A stretch of 64,000 nucleotides of DNA, taken from positions 1 through 64,000 of the forward strand of contig JAFBAO010000090.1 in NCBI GenBank assembly GCA_019247715.1, written 5' to 3'. This DNA is from Caulobacteraceae bacterium (GTDB lineage Bacteria > Pseudomonadota > Alphaproteobacteria > Caulobacterales > Caulobacteraceae). The translations under genes were made by a program, and so were the position numbers. This document shows positions 8,706 through 17,790 of the stretch, piece by piece; within the stretch, counting starts at the first letter, position 1, and each line of letters opens with the position of its first letter. Under the pieces are notes generated by a model, which was given only the letters and a program-made list of their open reading frames with translations, was not told the origin of the DNA and made no database searches.

Positions 8706-9506
8706 CTAGAAGAAGCGCTCGCCGACCACAATCACGTCGCCGGCTTCGATCTTGGAGTCCAGTTGAACGGCGCGCAGCCGCACGCCGCTGCGCGTGATGC
8801 TGACAGCACGATCCGTGCCACGGTAGGTGAGGCCCCCGCCCCGCGCGATCGCCTCGCGCACGGTCATCCCGGAGGTCATCGGGTAGCCGCCCGGGCGCTG
8901 CACCTCTCCTTGCACGTAGAACTGATCGGCGGCGGGGCTGAAGATCTTGTCGCCCGGCCACACGAGGGGATCTTCGGCAGCGCCGCCCGTCATCAGATCC
9001 TTGATGAGAAAGCGTCTTTCTTCACCGGTCTGGGAGCGAACGATCACGTAGTCGGCGGCGGTGTCGCGGGTGCCCCCCACGCGCGCGATGATCTCCGAGA
9101 CCCGATATGGCCGGTCGATCGGCACCAGGCCGGGAGTCATCACCGCGCCTAGGACCGTGACGTACTGGCTGGCGTAGCCGACGATGTCGACCCTCATGAC
9201 CGGATTGGAGAAATAGCCGCCGCCCACCAGCGCCTTGGCGAGGGCGTCGCCGAGGTCCTTGGCCGTCTCGCCGGCGGCGTGAACCGCGCCTAGGTAGGGG
9301 ACCTGGATCGCGCCCTCCGCATCGACCTTGACGCGGGTCGTGAAATCCTGCCGCCCGACCACCTGCACCTCGACGGTGTCTCCGGGACCGAGGGTGTACT
9401 CGCGCTGGGCGGTCGATGGGGTCGGCTGGCTGAACACGGGACACGGGCAGCCGGCGACGGCCGTCGCCGCAGCCAGAACCGCCGCGAGCAGCATCCGCAA
9501 ACCCAT
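8706..9506 (-). CDS. Polysaccharide biosynthesis/export outer-membrane protein (Wza/GumB-like)
   Basis: Signal peptide; YTLGPGDTVEVQVVGRQDFTTRVKVDAEGAIQVPYLGAVHAAGETAKDL; SLBB-type repeats (YVTVLGAVMTPGLVPIDRPYRVSEII..., FYVQGEVQRPGGYPM). Confidence 0.87.
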   Translation of the reverse strand: MGLRMLLAAVLAAATAVAGCPCPVFSQPTPSTAQREYTLGPGDTVEVQVVGRQDFTTRVKVDAEGAIQVPYLGAVHAAGETAKDLGDALAKALVGGGYFSNPVMRVDIVGYASQYVTVLGAVMTPGLVPIDRPYRVSEIIARVGGTRDTAADYVIVRSQTGEERRFLIKDLMTGGAAEDPLVWPGDKIFSPAADQFYVQGEVQRPGGYPMTSGMTVREAIARGGGLTYRGTDRAVSITRSGVRLRAVQLDSKIEAGDVIVVGERFF

Positions 9507-9619
9507 GGGCTACGTCTCCCCGTTGTCACCGCCGGCGCGAGGCCAAAAACTCGCCCCAAGCCTGCAAGTCGTGTGCCGACCATAGGCGCTCCCGTCCGCC
9601 GCCGCGCGCCTGCTTCGTC

Positions 9620-11266
9620 ATGCCACCCTTGTGGCGCTTCCTCTTGTCGCGGGAAAGGCGCTACGACCAGGAGGCGACAACCTTCGCCGCCAAGACTTCT
9701 CTAAGGACTGCCGTGCTTAAGGACTGGAATGGAGCCGGCGAGCGAGAATCCCACAGCCAGCCCCCTGGGCGAGGCTCGGGCGACTCCCCCGTGACGGCGG
9801 ACCTCGCCGAGCCGGCGACGGCCCGCAGCGGCGGCTCCCTCTATTTCGCCGCCATCCTGATCTCTCTGGGGGCCGCGGTCCTGCGCTATGTCGCCGTGGC
9901 GCGGCTGCTGGGACCCGAACAGCTCGGGATCGCCGCCATCCTCCTGATCACCGGCGCATTCTTCGATCTGATCACCGACACCGGCGGCGACCGTTTCCTG
10001 ATCCAGGATCGGCACGGTGGCGCCTTCCGCGTCCAGAAGCTGGTCCAGCTCGTCTGGGCCGCAAGGGGCGTGACCATAGCCGTGGCCCTGGTCGTGCTCG
10101 CCGAGCCCATCGCCAGGTTCTACCGGGCCCCCCGCCTCGCCGAGGGACTGATGCTGCTGGCGCTCTCGCCGCTGATCCAAGGGTTCCTTCACCTGGACGT
10201 CCGACGGGCGCAGCGGGACCACGATTTCCGCCCGCACGGGATCTCCATGATCGCCGCTGAGCTGGCTGGCCTGGCCGCCACGGTGGCGGCCGCCTGGCTC
10301 ACCGGCGACTTCACCGCCGTGGTCTACGGGCTGATCGCCCGGTCCCTCGTCCTTGTGGCGGCCTCCCACCTGATGGCCGAGCGCCCCTACCGACTGGGCT
10401 GGGATCGCCGCTACGCGCCGCGCCTGGCCCGCTTCGCGGCGCCGCTGACGGTTAACGGCATGTTGCTGTTCCTGGCGGCCCAGGGGGATCGGGTGATCAT
10501 CAGCCAGCAGCTGGGGCTGACCGCGCTCGGCTACTACTCGGCCGTCTCGCAGTTGATCGCCTATCCCTCGATCGTGGTGGCGAACTACCTGCACGCCATC
10601 TACATTCCGCTGATCGCCGCCCAGCGCGACATGCCGGGGGGCGCCGAGCGGGTCGGCGACTGGCTTGGCGGCCAGGTTCTGGTGCTGGCGGTTATCATGG
10701 CGGCGGGTTTCGCCCTGGTGGCCCCGGTCGCGACCCCGCTGCTGTTCGGCGCCCGTTTCGCCCAGCCGGTCCTGATGATCGCGCTGGTCGGGGTGCTGCA
10801 GATGGCGCGGTCCCTGCTCACTTGGCCCACGACCGTCGCCTTGGCCGTGGGCCGCAGCGCCACCGTCGCCCTCAGCAACCTCGCGCACGTCGTCGCCCTG
10901 CTCACCGCGTTCATCGGCCTGCGCGTCTGGGGCGGGATCGATGGGCTGCTCGGCGGCCTCGTCGTCGGCGAGCTCGCGGCGAGCGCCTTCGCCGTGGTCA
11001 TGCTCAACCGCGACACCGGCTCACGCGTCTCGCACGGCATGGACCGGCTGGCCCTCTTCGCCCTTTCGGCCGCCGTGGTGGTGGCCTGGACCCTCGTGTG
11101 GGAGGTGAAGTCGTGGGCCGCCGCCGGGGCCATGCTGCTGGTCTCGGCGGGATTGGCCGCCTTCTTGCTTCGCCGCGAGGCCGAAGCGATCGCGCTTGGC
11201 ATGGATGAGATTCGGCGCCTGGCCGCTCCCCTGTGGCCGCGCCAGCGAGCACGGCAGGAAGGATGA
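9620..11266 (+). CDS. Oligosaccharide flippase family protein (Wzx-like); true start probably downstream (GTG about 9792)
   Basis: Polytopic membrane protein: SGGSLYFAAILISLGAAVLRYVAVARLLGPEQLGIAAILLITGAFFDLITDTGGDRFLIQ. Confidence 0.8.
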   Translation: MPPLWRFLLSRERRYDQEATTFAAKTSLRTAVLKDWNGAGERESHSQPPGRGSGDSPVTADLAEPATARSGGSLYFAAILISLGAAVLRYVAVARLLGPEQLGIAAILLITGAFFDLITDTGGDRFLIQDRHGGAFRVQKLVQLVWAARGVTIAVALVVLAEPIARFYRAPRLAEGLMLLALSPLIQGFLHLDVRRAQRDHDFRPHGISMIAAELAGLAATVAAAWLTGDFTAVVYGLIARSLVLVAASHLMAERPYRLGWDRRYAPRLARFAAPLTVNGMLLFLAAQGDRVIISQQLGLTALGYYSAVSQLIAYPSIVVANYLHAIYIPLIAAQRDMPGGAERVGDWLGGQVLVLAVIMAAGFALVAPVATPLLFGARFAQPVLMIALVGVLQMARSLLTWPTTVALAVGRSATVALSNLAHVVALLTAFIGLRVWGGIDGLLGGLVVGELAASAFAVVMLNRDTGSRVSHGMDRLALFALSAAVVVAWTLVWEVKSWAAAGAMLLVSAGLAAFLLRREAEAIALGMDEIRRLAAPLWPRQRARQEG

Positions 11267-12933
11267 GTTTGCCCTGGGCGCGCCGAGAGGCGCTGGGAGA
11301 AGCGCCGGAAGCGGACCGCAGCCGCCGCGGAAGCCTTCGCGCCCTCCTCCCGGAGTTGGCCCGTCCGGCGGCCGTCGCGGGCCCCTGGGTGATCGGCGTC
11401 GTCGCCGCCGGCGCGCTTCTTTACGGGGTGGGCTTCGCGCTGCTCGCCCCCGAGCTGCTGGCGCCCTTGACCGCGCCCCTGCTCCTGCTGGCCCTGACGG
11501 TCATCTGGGCCCTGCCCGACACCCGCAAGGCGCCCGAACGCGCCCTGGCGGCGCTGTTGTTCGCCTTCGCGGTAAGCGTCGTCATGTGGCCAAACTACCT
11601 GGCGATCGCGCCCCCGGGCCTGCCCTGGATCACCATGGTGCGGCTGACCGGCTTCCCGCTGGTGCTGGTCCTCCTCCTGTGCGTCTCGACGTCCCGGCGC
11701 CTGCGGACCCAGAGTGGCGCAGCGCTGAGGGCGGTGGGGCCCGTGTGGCGGCTCCTCGTCGCCTTCACCATCGTGGCCGCCGTCTCGATCGCCCTCTCCG
11801 CGGATCCCGGCCTCTCCTTCGACCGGTTCATCGTCGCGCAGACGGGCTGGACCGCCATCTTCTTCGCCAGCGTGGGCGTGTTCCTCGTCCCGGGCCGGGC
11901 GTGGAGAATGATCCGTCTGATGTGGGCGATGGCCATCGTCGTGGGCGTCATCGCCATCATCGAGTGGCGCGCCCAGCACATTCTGTGGGCCGACCACATC
12001 CCCTCCTTCCTCAAGGTCGAAGACGACAACGTGCTGCTGGCCCTGGCGGGAGCCCACCGCCTGAGCGGGGTCTACCGGGCGCAGAGCACCTTCACCACCC
12101 CGCTCGGCCTGGGCGAGTACATGGCCCTCACACTGCCGTTCGTGGGCCACTACGCCGTCGTGTCCCGCAATCTTGCGATGCGCGCCCTCGCGGTGGCCTC
12201 GGCGGGGCTGATCCTGCTGGTGACCATTGCGAGCGGCGCGCGCCTGGGGGTGATCGGCTGCCTGCTCGGCGCCTTGCTCTACGTGATCGCCTGGGCGCTG
12301 CTGAAATGGCGGCGCGAGCGGACCAGCCTGCTCGGGACGGCCACCGTCCTGGCCTATCCGGTGATGTTCCTGGGGGCCATCGCCGCCTCCTTCTTCGTCG
12401 GCCGGATCCACAACGTGGTGTGGGGCGACGGTTCGCAGGATACAAGCAATCAAGCCCGCATTGACCAATGGATCATGGGTATTCCGAAGGTCCTCAGCCA
12501 CCCCGAGGGCTACGGCATCGGGATGGGTGCGACGACGTTGGGCTACCACCCGTACGACATAACGACGATCGACAACTACTACCTTTGCGTAATGCTGGAA
12601 GTCGGCATCGCTGGCTTTATTTTTTACTACGGCATGCTTGCTCTGTCGATTTACTATAGCGCCAAGACCATCTGGAAGCGGAAGTCTCTGGCGGGTGAAG
12701 CCGGCCTGCTGGCGCCGATCGCCATCGCCCTGACCATCTTCTTCATCGAGAAATCGGTCTTTAGCGAACAAGACAACCATCCCTTGGTGTTCATGCTGAT
12801 GGGGATGATCGCCGCGCTCGTCGCCCGGAGCCGACGCGAGGAGAACGCCGGGGCGGCCAAACCTGCGCAGGCGCCGGCGCTGTCCGGCCCGGCGGCGGTG
12901 CGCTCGTTCAGGCCAGGTCACCGAATAGCGTAG
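11263..12933 (+). CDS. O-antigen ligase/Wzy-like polysaccharide polymerase
   Basis: Multi-TM; GLGEYMALTLPFVGHYAVV...ASGARLGVIGCLLGALL Wzy_C-like core; ATG 11263 overlaps the upstream stop (ATGA). Confidence 0.75.
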   Translation: MSLPWARREALGEAPEADRSRRGSLRALLPELARPAAVAGPWVIGVVAAGALLYGVGFALLAPELLAPLTAPLLLLALTVIWALPDTRKAPERALAALLFAFAVSVVMWPNYLAIAPPGLPWITMVRLTGFPLVLVLLLCVSTSRRLRTQSGAALRAVGPVWRLLVAFTIVAAVSIALSADPGLSFDRFIVAQTGWTAIFFASVGVFLVPGRAWRMIRLMWAMAIVVGVIAIIEWRAQHILWADHIPSFLKVEDDNVLLALAGAHRLSGVYRAQSTFTTPLGLGEYMALTLPFVGHYAVVSRNLAMRALAVASAGLILLVTIASGARLGVIGCLLGALLYVIAWALLKWRRERTSLLGTATVLAYPVMFLGAIAASFFVGRIHNVVWGDGSQDTSNQARIDQWIMGIPKVLSHPEGYGIGMGATTLGYHPYDITTIDNYYLCVMLEVGIAGFIFYYGMLALSIYYSAKTIWKRKSLAGEAGLLAPIAIALTIFFIEKSVFSEQDNHPLVFMLMGMIAALVARSRREENAGAAKPAQAPALSGPAAVRSFRPGHRIA

Positions 12934-14615
12934 ATTTTCACCTGGTAGTCGGCGTGGTGGGCGCCCAGGGTGTCGGAGAAGCGTCCGTCGGCATCCAGCG
13001 CCGCCTTGAAGCCCTGCGCCGAATGGGCCGGGTCGTAGCGGTCGTTGGAGTCGTAGACGAGGGTCGCGGTTTTCGAGGCCATCCCGCTGAGGGTGAAGGT
13101 GAACCGGGCCCCCGCCTCGCTCCTCCGGTCGGACTGGGCGAACAGGTAGATGACGTCGCCCAGCTGCTTGACCATCGCCATGCCCGGGACGGCGCGGTTG
13201 TCGGTGGCCATGCTCAGGACGCCGTCGTGGCAGCTTTCGGTGGTCCAGGCCTCGCCGCTGTCGAAGTTCTGCTGCTGCATGGAGCAGGACGCGGCGGTCG
13301 GCGCGTTCAGAGCCGGCGCGAACTTCAAGATCGTGGCGTTGACATAGGCAAGGTTGGCCGCCGCGACCGCGGCGGCCGGCCCGCCGGCCGCGTCCCCGAG
13401 GCAGAAGGAGTAGGAGGCCCGGTCGTGGCAGAAATACCCGATGCCCCTCGCGCCGTTGATGAGGCTGATCCAGACTTCGGCGTTCACCTGGGCGGGCGTG
13501 GGCCGGTATTCGTTCCCGTTCACGATGCAAAGGTTGACCCGCTCCACGCAATCGGAATCGAAGGCGCCGCCGGTGACCGTGACGTCGGCCTTGTCGGCGC
13601 TCGCCGAGGCCGGGGCGCTCAGCTTCGCATGGGTCGGATCCACGACGCCGACGATCTGCGTCTTGGGCGCCAGGCCCGCACCTGAGACCACTAGGCCGAC
13701 CCAGGCGCTGGTGAACCTCGACCACCCGCTCTCATTGACCAGCACGTCGGAGCCGGCGGCGACGGCGCCCTTGAAGGTGTTGTTGGCCTCGGAAAATCCG
13801 AAATTGTCGCCGCCGGCGCCCACCACCGCCCACATCGGCTGGTCGGGCCGGCCGAAGTGGACCAGGGCGCGGGTGGTGAGGCCCTGGAGGAACAGGCCGT
13901 CGTTGGGGACCGACTCGAAGTCCGAGCCGCCGTAACCCGGCGAAAACGACAGCCAGGGGTCGGTCAGCGGGTAGAGGTCGAAGGACCCGATGCTGGTGGC
14001 CCGCAGGGCGGCGATCGACGCCGGCAGGCACTGGCTCCATTGGGGCGACTTCATCCAGGCGGTGTGGTTGTAGAGGACCACCCGCGACGGGTCGAACCGG
14101 CCGATGGCCGCCACGACGGCCGGAACAGCCTGCATCTGGCCGTCGCAACTCGGCTCGTCCCCGGCGTTGTAGCCGATCAGGTTGCGCTCGGCGCCGATCG
14201 CCTTGGCCAGGGCCAGCATCGAGGCCACGGAGGCGGCGGAGGTGTTCTGGTCGGAAGGGGTGTTGATCCCTCCGATGACGTAGAGCTGGTTCGCCTTGAT
14301 CGCCTCGAGCTCGCCCTCATCCCGACCGAACCGCTCGGGCCAGGAATCGGGCGCGCCGCTCGGGCCGCTGAGACCGTGAAAGATGTTGATCCCGGCGGCG
14401 GCGGCGGCCGCGGCAAGCGTCGGATGCGGACCGCTGTGGCCGGTGGCGGTGGGCGACTGCCACCAAACGGCGATGGGGAAGAAGCTGGGCTTGGCAGGCG
14501 GCCCGTTCGGCCAGGGGGCATAGGGGCTGGACGGCTGCGAGGCGCCGGTGGGTGCGCAACACAGGGCTGCGGCGCAGAAACAGAGCGCGATCAGGGGGGA
14601 CGGCGACGGTTTCAT
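12918..14615 (-). CDS. Secreted, glycoside-hydrolase-like protein (TIM-barrel type, family uncertain)
   Basis: Signal peptide MKPSPSPLIALCFCAAALCCAPTGA; AVWWQSPTATG..., NLIGYNAGDEPSC (GDEP motif), FDLYPLTDP, NAEVWISLINGARGIGYFCHD. Confidence 0.6.
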   Translation of the reverse strand: MKPSPSPLIALCFCAAALCCAPTGASQPSSPYAPWPNGPPAKPSFFPIAVWWQSPTATGHSGPHPTLAAAAAAAGINIFHGLSGPSGAPDSWPERFGRDEGELEAIKANQLYVIGGINTPSDQNTSAASVASMLALAKAIGAERNLIGYNAGDEPSCDGQMQAVPAVVAAIGRFDPSRVVLYNHTAWMKSPQWSQCLPASIAALRATSIGSFDLYPLTDPWLSFSPGYGGSDFESVPNDGLFLQGLTTRALVHFGRPDQPMWAVVGAGGDNFGFSEANNTFKGAVAAGSDVLVNESGWSRFTSAWVGLVVSGAGLAPKTQIVGVVDPTHAKLSAPASASADKADVTVTGGAFDSDCVERVNLCIVNGNEYRPTPAQVNAEVWISLINGARGIGYFCHDRASYSFCLGDAAGGPAAAVAAANLAYVNATILKFAPALNAPTAASCSMQQQNFDSGEAWTTESCHDGVLSMATDNRAVPGMAMVKQLGDVIYLFAQSDRRSEAGARFTFTLSGMASKTATLVYDSNDRYDPAHSAQGFKAALDADGRFSDTLGAHHADYQVKIYAIR

Positions 14616-14691
14616 CCAAGCAAGGCTCACGCTAGCAGAATCAGGAGGGGCCCATAAGCCTTGGAAGCCGAGAGACAATTCTTTGCGGGCT

Positions 14692-15603
14692 TCACACCGT
14701 CAGCCAGGTCGGGGCGCCCCGCCGGTTCATGACCCCGGCCAGCCAGCCTGCGAGGCCATGGCCGAGCTGAGGCCAGGCCGCGCTCTTGGCGTAGCGCAGC
14801 ACCAGGAGGCCCAGCGAGGCCACGATCACGACCGGCAGGTGGGAGGGGAAGCGGTCGCGGGTCAGCAGGATCCCGTTGCGCTCCAGAAGATAGGCGCACA
14901 GGCGCGAGCGCCGTCGCCGGTCCACGTCGTCGCCGGTGGTGGTGCCGTGGTGGTGAAGGACGACCGCATCGGGCGCCGATCCCAGCCGCATCCGCCTGGC
15001 GGTGGCGCGCAGGCACCATTCGGTCTCCTCGCAATAGAGGAAGTAGTCCTCCCGCATCGGCCCGGTCGTCTCGACGAAGCGGCGCGCCACCATCATCGAG
15101 GCCCCGCAAAGGTAGCCCAGCCGCCGCTCGACCTCCGCCGCCGTACGGAACACCCCGTCGTGGCCGATGCCCACCGCCCTCGCCAGCCATGACTGCCAGG
15201 TCCCGCCATAGGACTGCGCTCGGCCGTCCGGCCAGTGGAGCGCGCTCCCCACGGCGTCGCAGTCCCCCCGGGACAGGCGCTCCACCAGGCGGCCCATGGC
15301 CCCGGGCGAGGCTTCCGTGTCGGGATTGAGCAGCCACCAGGCGTCAGCGCCCGCCGCTTCGCTCAGGCCCACGTTGACCCCGCCCGCAAATCCGAGGTTG
15401 GCGCCCCCGTCGATGATGCGAACCGCCTGGCCGCCTTTCAGCCGGGTCGGCGCGCGCCGCGTCAGTTCGTCGTAGGCCGCCCGGCCTCCATTCTCGCAGA
15501 CAACCACCTCGTAATCGGCGTACTCTGATTGTTCCAGCGCCGCGATGCAGCGAAGAACGTCGTCGCTGTTCCTATAGCCGACGATGACGACCGCGACATG
15601 CAT
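14692..15603 (-). CDS. Glycosyltransferase family 2
   Basis: VAVVIVGYRNSDDVLRCIAALEQSEYADYEVVVCENG...NLGFAGGVNVGLSEAAGADAWWLLNPDTEASPGAM: rhamnosyl/GT2 signature; start MHVAVV at 15603. Confidence 0.88.
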   Translation of the reverse strand: MHVAVVIVGYRNSDDVLRCIAALEQSEYADYEVVVCENGGRAAYDELTRRAPTRLKGGQAVRIIDGGANLGFAGGVNVGLSEAAGADAWWLLNPDTEASPGAMGRLVERLSRGDCDAVGSALHWPDGRAQSYGGTWQSWLARAVGIGHDGVFRTAAEVERRLGYLCGASMMVARRFVETTGPMREDYFLYCEETEWCLRATARRMRLGSAPDAVVLHHHGTTTGDDVDRRRRSRLCAYLLERNGILLTRDRFPSHLPVVIVASLGLLVLRYAKSAAWPQLGHGLAGWLAGVMNRRGAPTWLTV

Positions 15604-15704
15604 GATTCGGTGGATAATCGAGAACGGGGCCGACATGAACCTTGACCTAGATGTGGCGCCCATTCCTTTACAATTGACCTCATCCCGCAGTTGCGTGGGC
15701 TCTC

Positions 15705-15724
15705 GGCCGCCGCCCTCGGCGGCC
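15705..15724. promoter_or_regulatory. GC hairpin in the divergent GT2/ATPase intergenic region
   Basis: ggccgccg-ccct-cggcggcc, 8-bp perfect stem, 4-nt loop. Confidence 0.5.
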
Positions 15725-15761
15725 CGGCATACGCTTTGCTAGCATCCCCGCGAGGCATGGT

Positions 15762-17150
15762 GTGGAAAGGCGTTCGGCTACCGTGGACTGGCTCATTAAG
15801 ATACGTCCGCCGGCGACGAACGCGCGCGCGGACGACAACCAGGCGCCGGCCCCCAGATTGAAACGGCTCGCCGCTCGCACGCCCGCCGCCGAGCCCCAGG
15901 CTCTCCCCCGCTTCCTGATGACCGCCGCCGACCAGGCGGATCCCCAAAGCTCCGACGAGTCGGCCGAGACCCGCAGCAGGCTCAGCGCCGCCTATACCCC
16001 CTCGAGGCCGGTGAGCGACTGGCGGATGTTCGCGGGCCGGACCGGGGTGCTTTCGACCCTCATCCGCTCGATCGAGCATCACCGGATGCACGCGGTGATC
16101 TTCGGGGAGCGCGGCATCGGCAAGACCTCGCTGATGCACGTCCTCGCCCACGCCGCGCGCGAGGCGCGCTACCTCATCGTCTATATTTCGTGCGGCGCCA
16201 GCTCGAACTTCGACGACGTGTTCCGGGCGGTCGTCGCCGGCGTGCCCCTGCTCTTCCACCGCGACTTCGGACCGGCCTCGGCGGAGGCCGAGCGCGGCGA
16301 CACCTTCGCCGACCTGCTGGCGCCGGGTCCCGTGTCGGTGCACGCCGCGGGCGACCTGCTGGGCCGGATCAGCGGCACCCGGCTGATCGTAATGCTCGAC
16401 GAGTTCGACCGCTCCGAATCGTCCGAGTTCAAACGGAACATCGCCGAGCTGCTCAAGAACCTTTCGGACCGCTCCGTGCGGGCCCAGGTGGTGATCGGGG
16501 GCGTCGCCGCGAACCTCACCGAGCTCATCGAGCATATCCCGTCCATCCAGCGCAACGTCCTGGCGCTGCAAGTGCCCAGGATGACCGACGAGGAGGTCCG
16601 CAGCTTCATCGGCAACGGCGAGGCCTTCAGCGGGATCCGGTTCAGCGAGGCGGCCGTGGAGCTGGTGGTGACGGCCGCCGGCGGCATGCCGTACCTGGCC
16701 AGCCTGCTATGCCACCACGCCGGGCTGGTCGCCATCGACGGCGGCAAGCCGGCCGTCGCCGCCGAGGAGGTCGCCGCGGCGATGGAGGTCGCTCTCCAGG
16801 AGCTGAAGGGACGGATCTCCAGGCGCTCGCAGCTGGAGAGCGCCATCCTGATGGGCCGCCCCATGCGTCTGCTCGTGCGGCTTTCCGATGCGCTCGGCGC
16901 CTCGACCAGCAGCTTCACCGAGGACGACATCCACGCCGCGTTCCCGCGAGCCCAGGATCTCATGCGCTGCCGGGAACTGGTGGAGGGCCTTGCCGAAGAG
17001 GGGATCCTGCTCACCCGGGAAGAGGACGAGTGGGGGACCAATTACCGGTTCGTCGAACACAGCGCGGTGGCCTACCTGCGCCTGCTCTACGCCCGGGCGC
17101 TGGCGCTTCCGAACCGCCGGCTGGCCCAGTCGAAGGCGCTGGAAGACTAG
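15762..17150 (+). CDS. AAA/STAND-like ATPase with C-terminal helical region
   Basis: Walker A FGERGIGKTSLMHVLAH; Walker B RLIVMLDEFDR; sensor-like VVIGGVA; C-terminal winged-helix-like LEEGILLTREEDEWGTNYRFVEHSAVAYLRLLY. Confidence 0.75.
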   Translation: MERRSATVDWLIKIRPPATNARADDNQAPAPRLKRLAARTPAAEPQALPRFLMTAADQADPQSSDESAETRSRLSAAYTPSRPVSDWRMFAGRTGVLSTLIRSIEHHRMHAVIFGERGIGKTSLMHVLAHAAREARYLIVYISCGASSNFDDVFRAVVAGVPLLFHRDFGPASAEAERGDTFADLLAPGPVSVHAAGDLLGRISGTRLIVMLDEFDRSESSEFKRNIAELLKNLSDRSVRAQVVIGGVAANLTELIEHIPSIQRNVLALQVPRMTDEEVRSFIGNGEAFSGIRFSEAAVELVVTAAGGMPYLASLLCHHAGLVAIDGGKPAVAAEEVAAAMEVALQELKGRISRRSQLESAILMGRPMRLLVRLSDALGASTSSFTEDDIHAAFPRAQDLMRCRELVEGLAEEGILLTREEDEWGTNYRFVEHSAVAYLRLLYARALALPNRRLAQSKALED

Positions 17151-17226
17151 AGGTCGGCGCCCGCTCCGCGGAACGGGCTCCAGCAGCGAGCGCGAGGCGC
17201 CGCCAGGCGCGGTCGCATCGCCGCCC

Positions 17227-17496
17227 CTACGGATTGCCGGACGAACCGCCGCCGCTCGGGCTCGAGCCGCTTGGGGGCGGGCTGGTGGTTGCGCCGCCGC
17301 CGGTGTTGTCGCCGCCGGAATTGGCGCCCGTCCCGCTGGGCGCGCCCGAAGTCTCGCCGCCGCTGCTGGTGGATCCCGCGCCAGTTCCGGCGCCCGCCGG
17401 CGCGCTGTTGCCATTGTCCGAGTGCATGCAGGCCCCGAGACTGCCGGCGGCGATGAGGGCGGCGGCGAACGCTGCAGTCGTGCTTAGCTTCGGCAT
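17227..17496 (-). CDS. Small putative lipoprotein with Gly/Ser/Pro low-complexity tail
   Basis: MPKLSTTAAFAAALIAAGSLGACMHSDNGNSAPAG...SGGGSSGNP; lipobox LGAC. Confidence 0.6.
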   Translation of the reverse strand: MPKLSTTAAFAAALIAAGSLGACMHSDNGNSAPAGAGTGAGSTSSGGETSGAPSGTGANSGGDNTGGGATTSPPPSGSSPSGGGSSGNP

Positions 17497-17790
17497 TTCA
17501 GTTCTCCCATTAGTTCCGGAGAACGCCTTCATCTTCCGCCTGTTCCGAGCTTAGGGAGAATCCTGCACTGTTGTTCGCCGCGCCACGGCGCGTCTGGGAG
17601 GTGAAGCAAAGTTGTTATCGAGCAGCGACGCCCCCGACCGTGCGCGCGGCCCCGCCCGTTCCTTGCCGGCGCCGAATCGACGAACTTCGCTGTGGGGCGC
17701 GGCGACCTGACTGGACCACTGTCGTGACTTGCGGGCCTGCGCGCTGTCGCCCATAACGATCTGGGCTGGGAGGACGCGGTTTGATCCGAG

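Noticed and set aside
10600-13725. 1041-aa minus-strand ORF
   Set aside because: Antisense to the flippase and polymerase genes and overlapping the secreted-protein gene in another frame; composition (R/G/H/Q/P-rich) is typical of a high-GC shadow ORF, with no recognisable domain.
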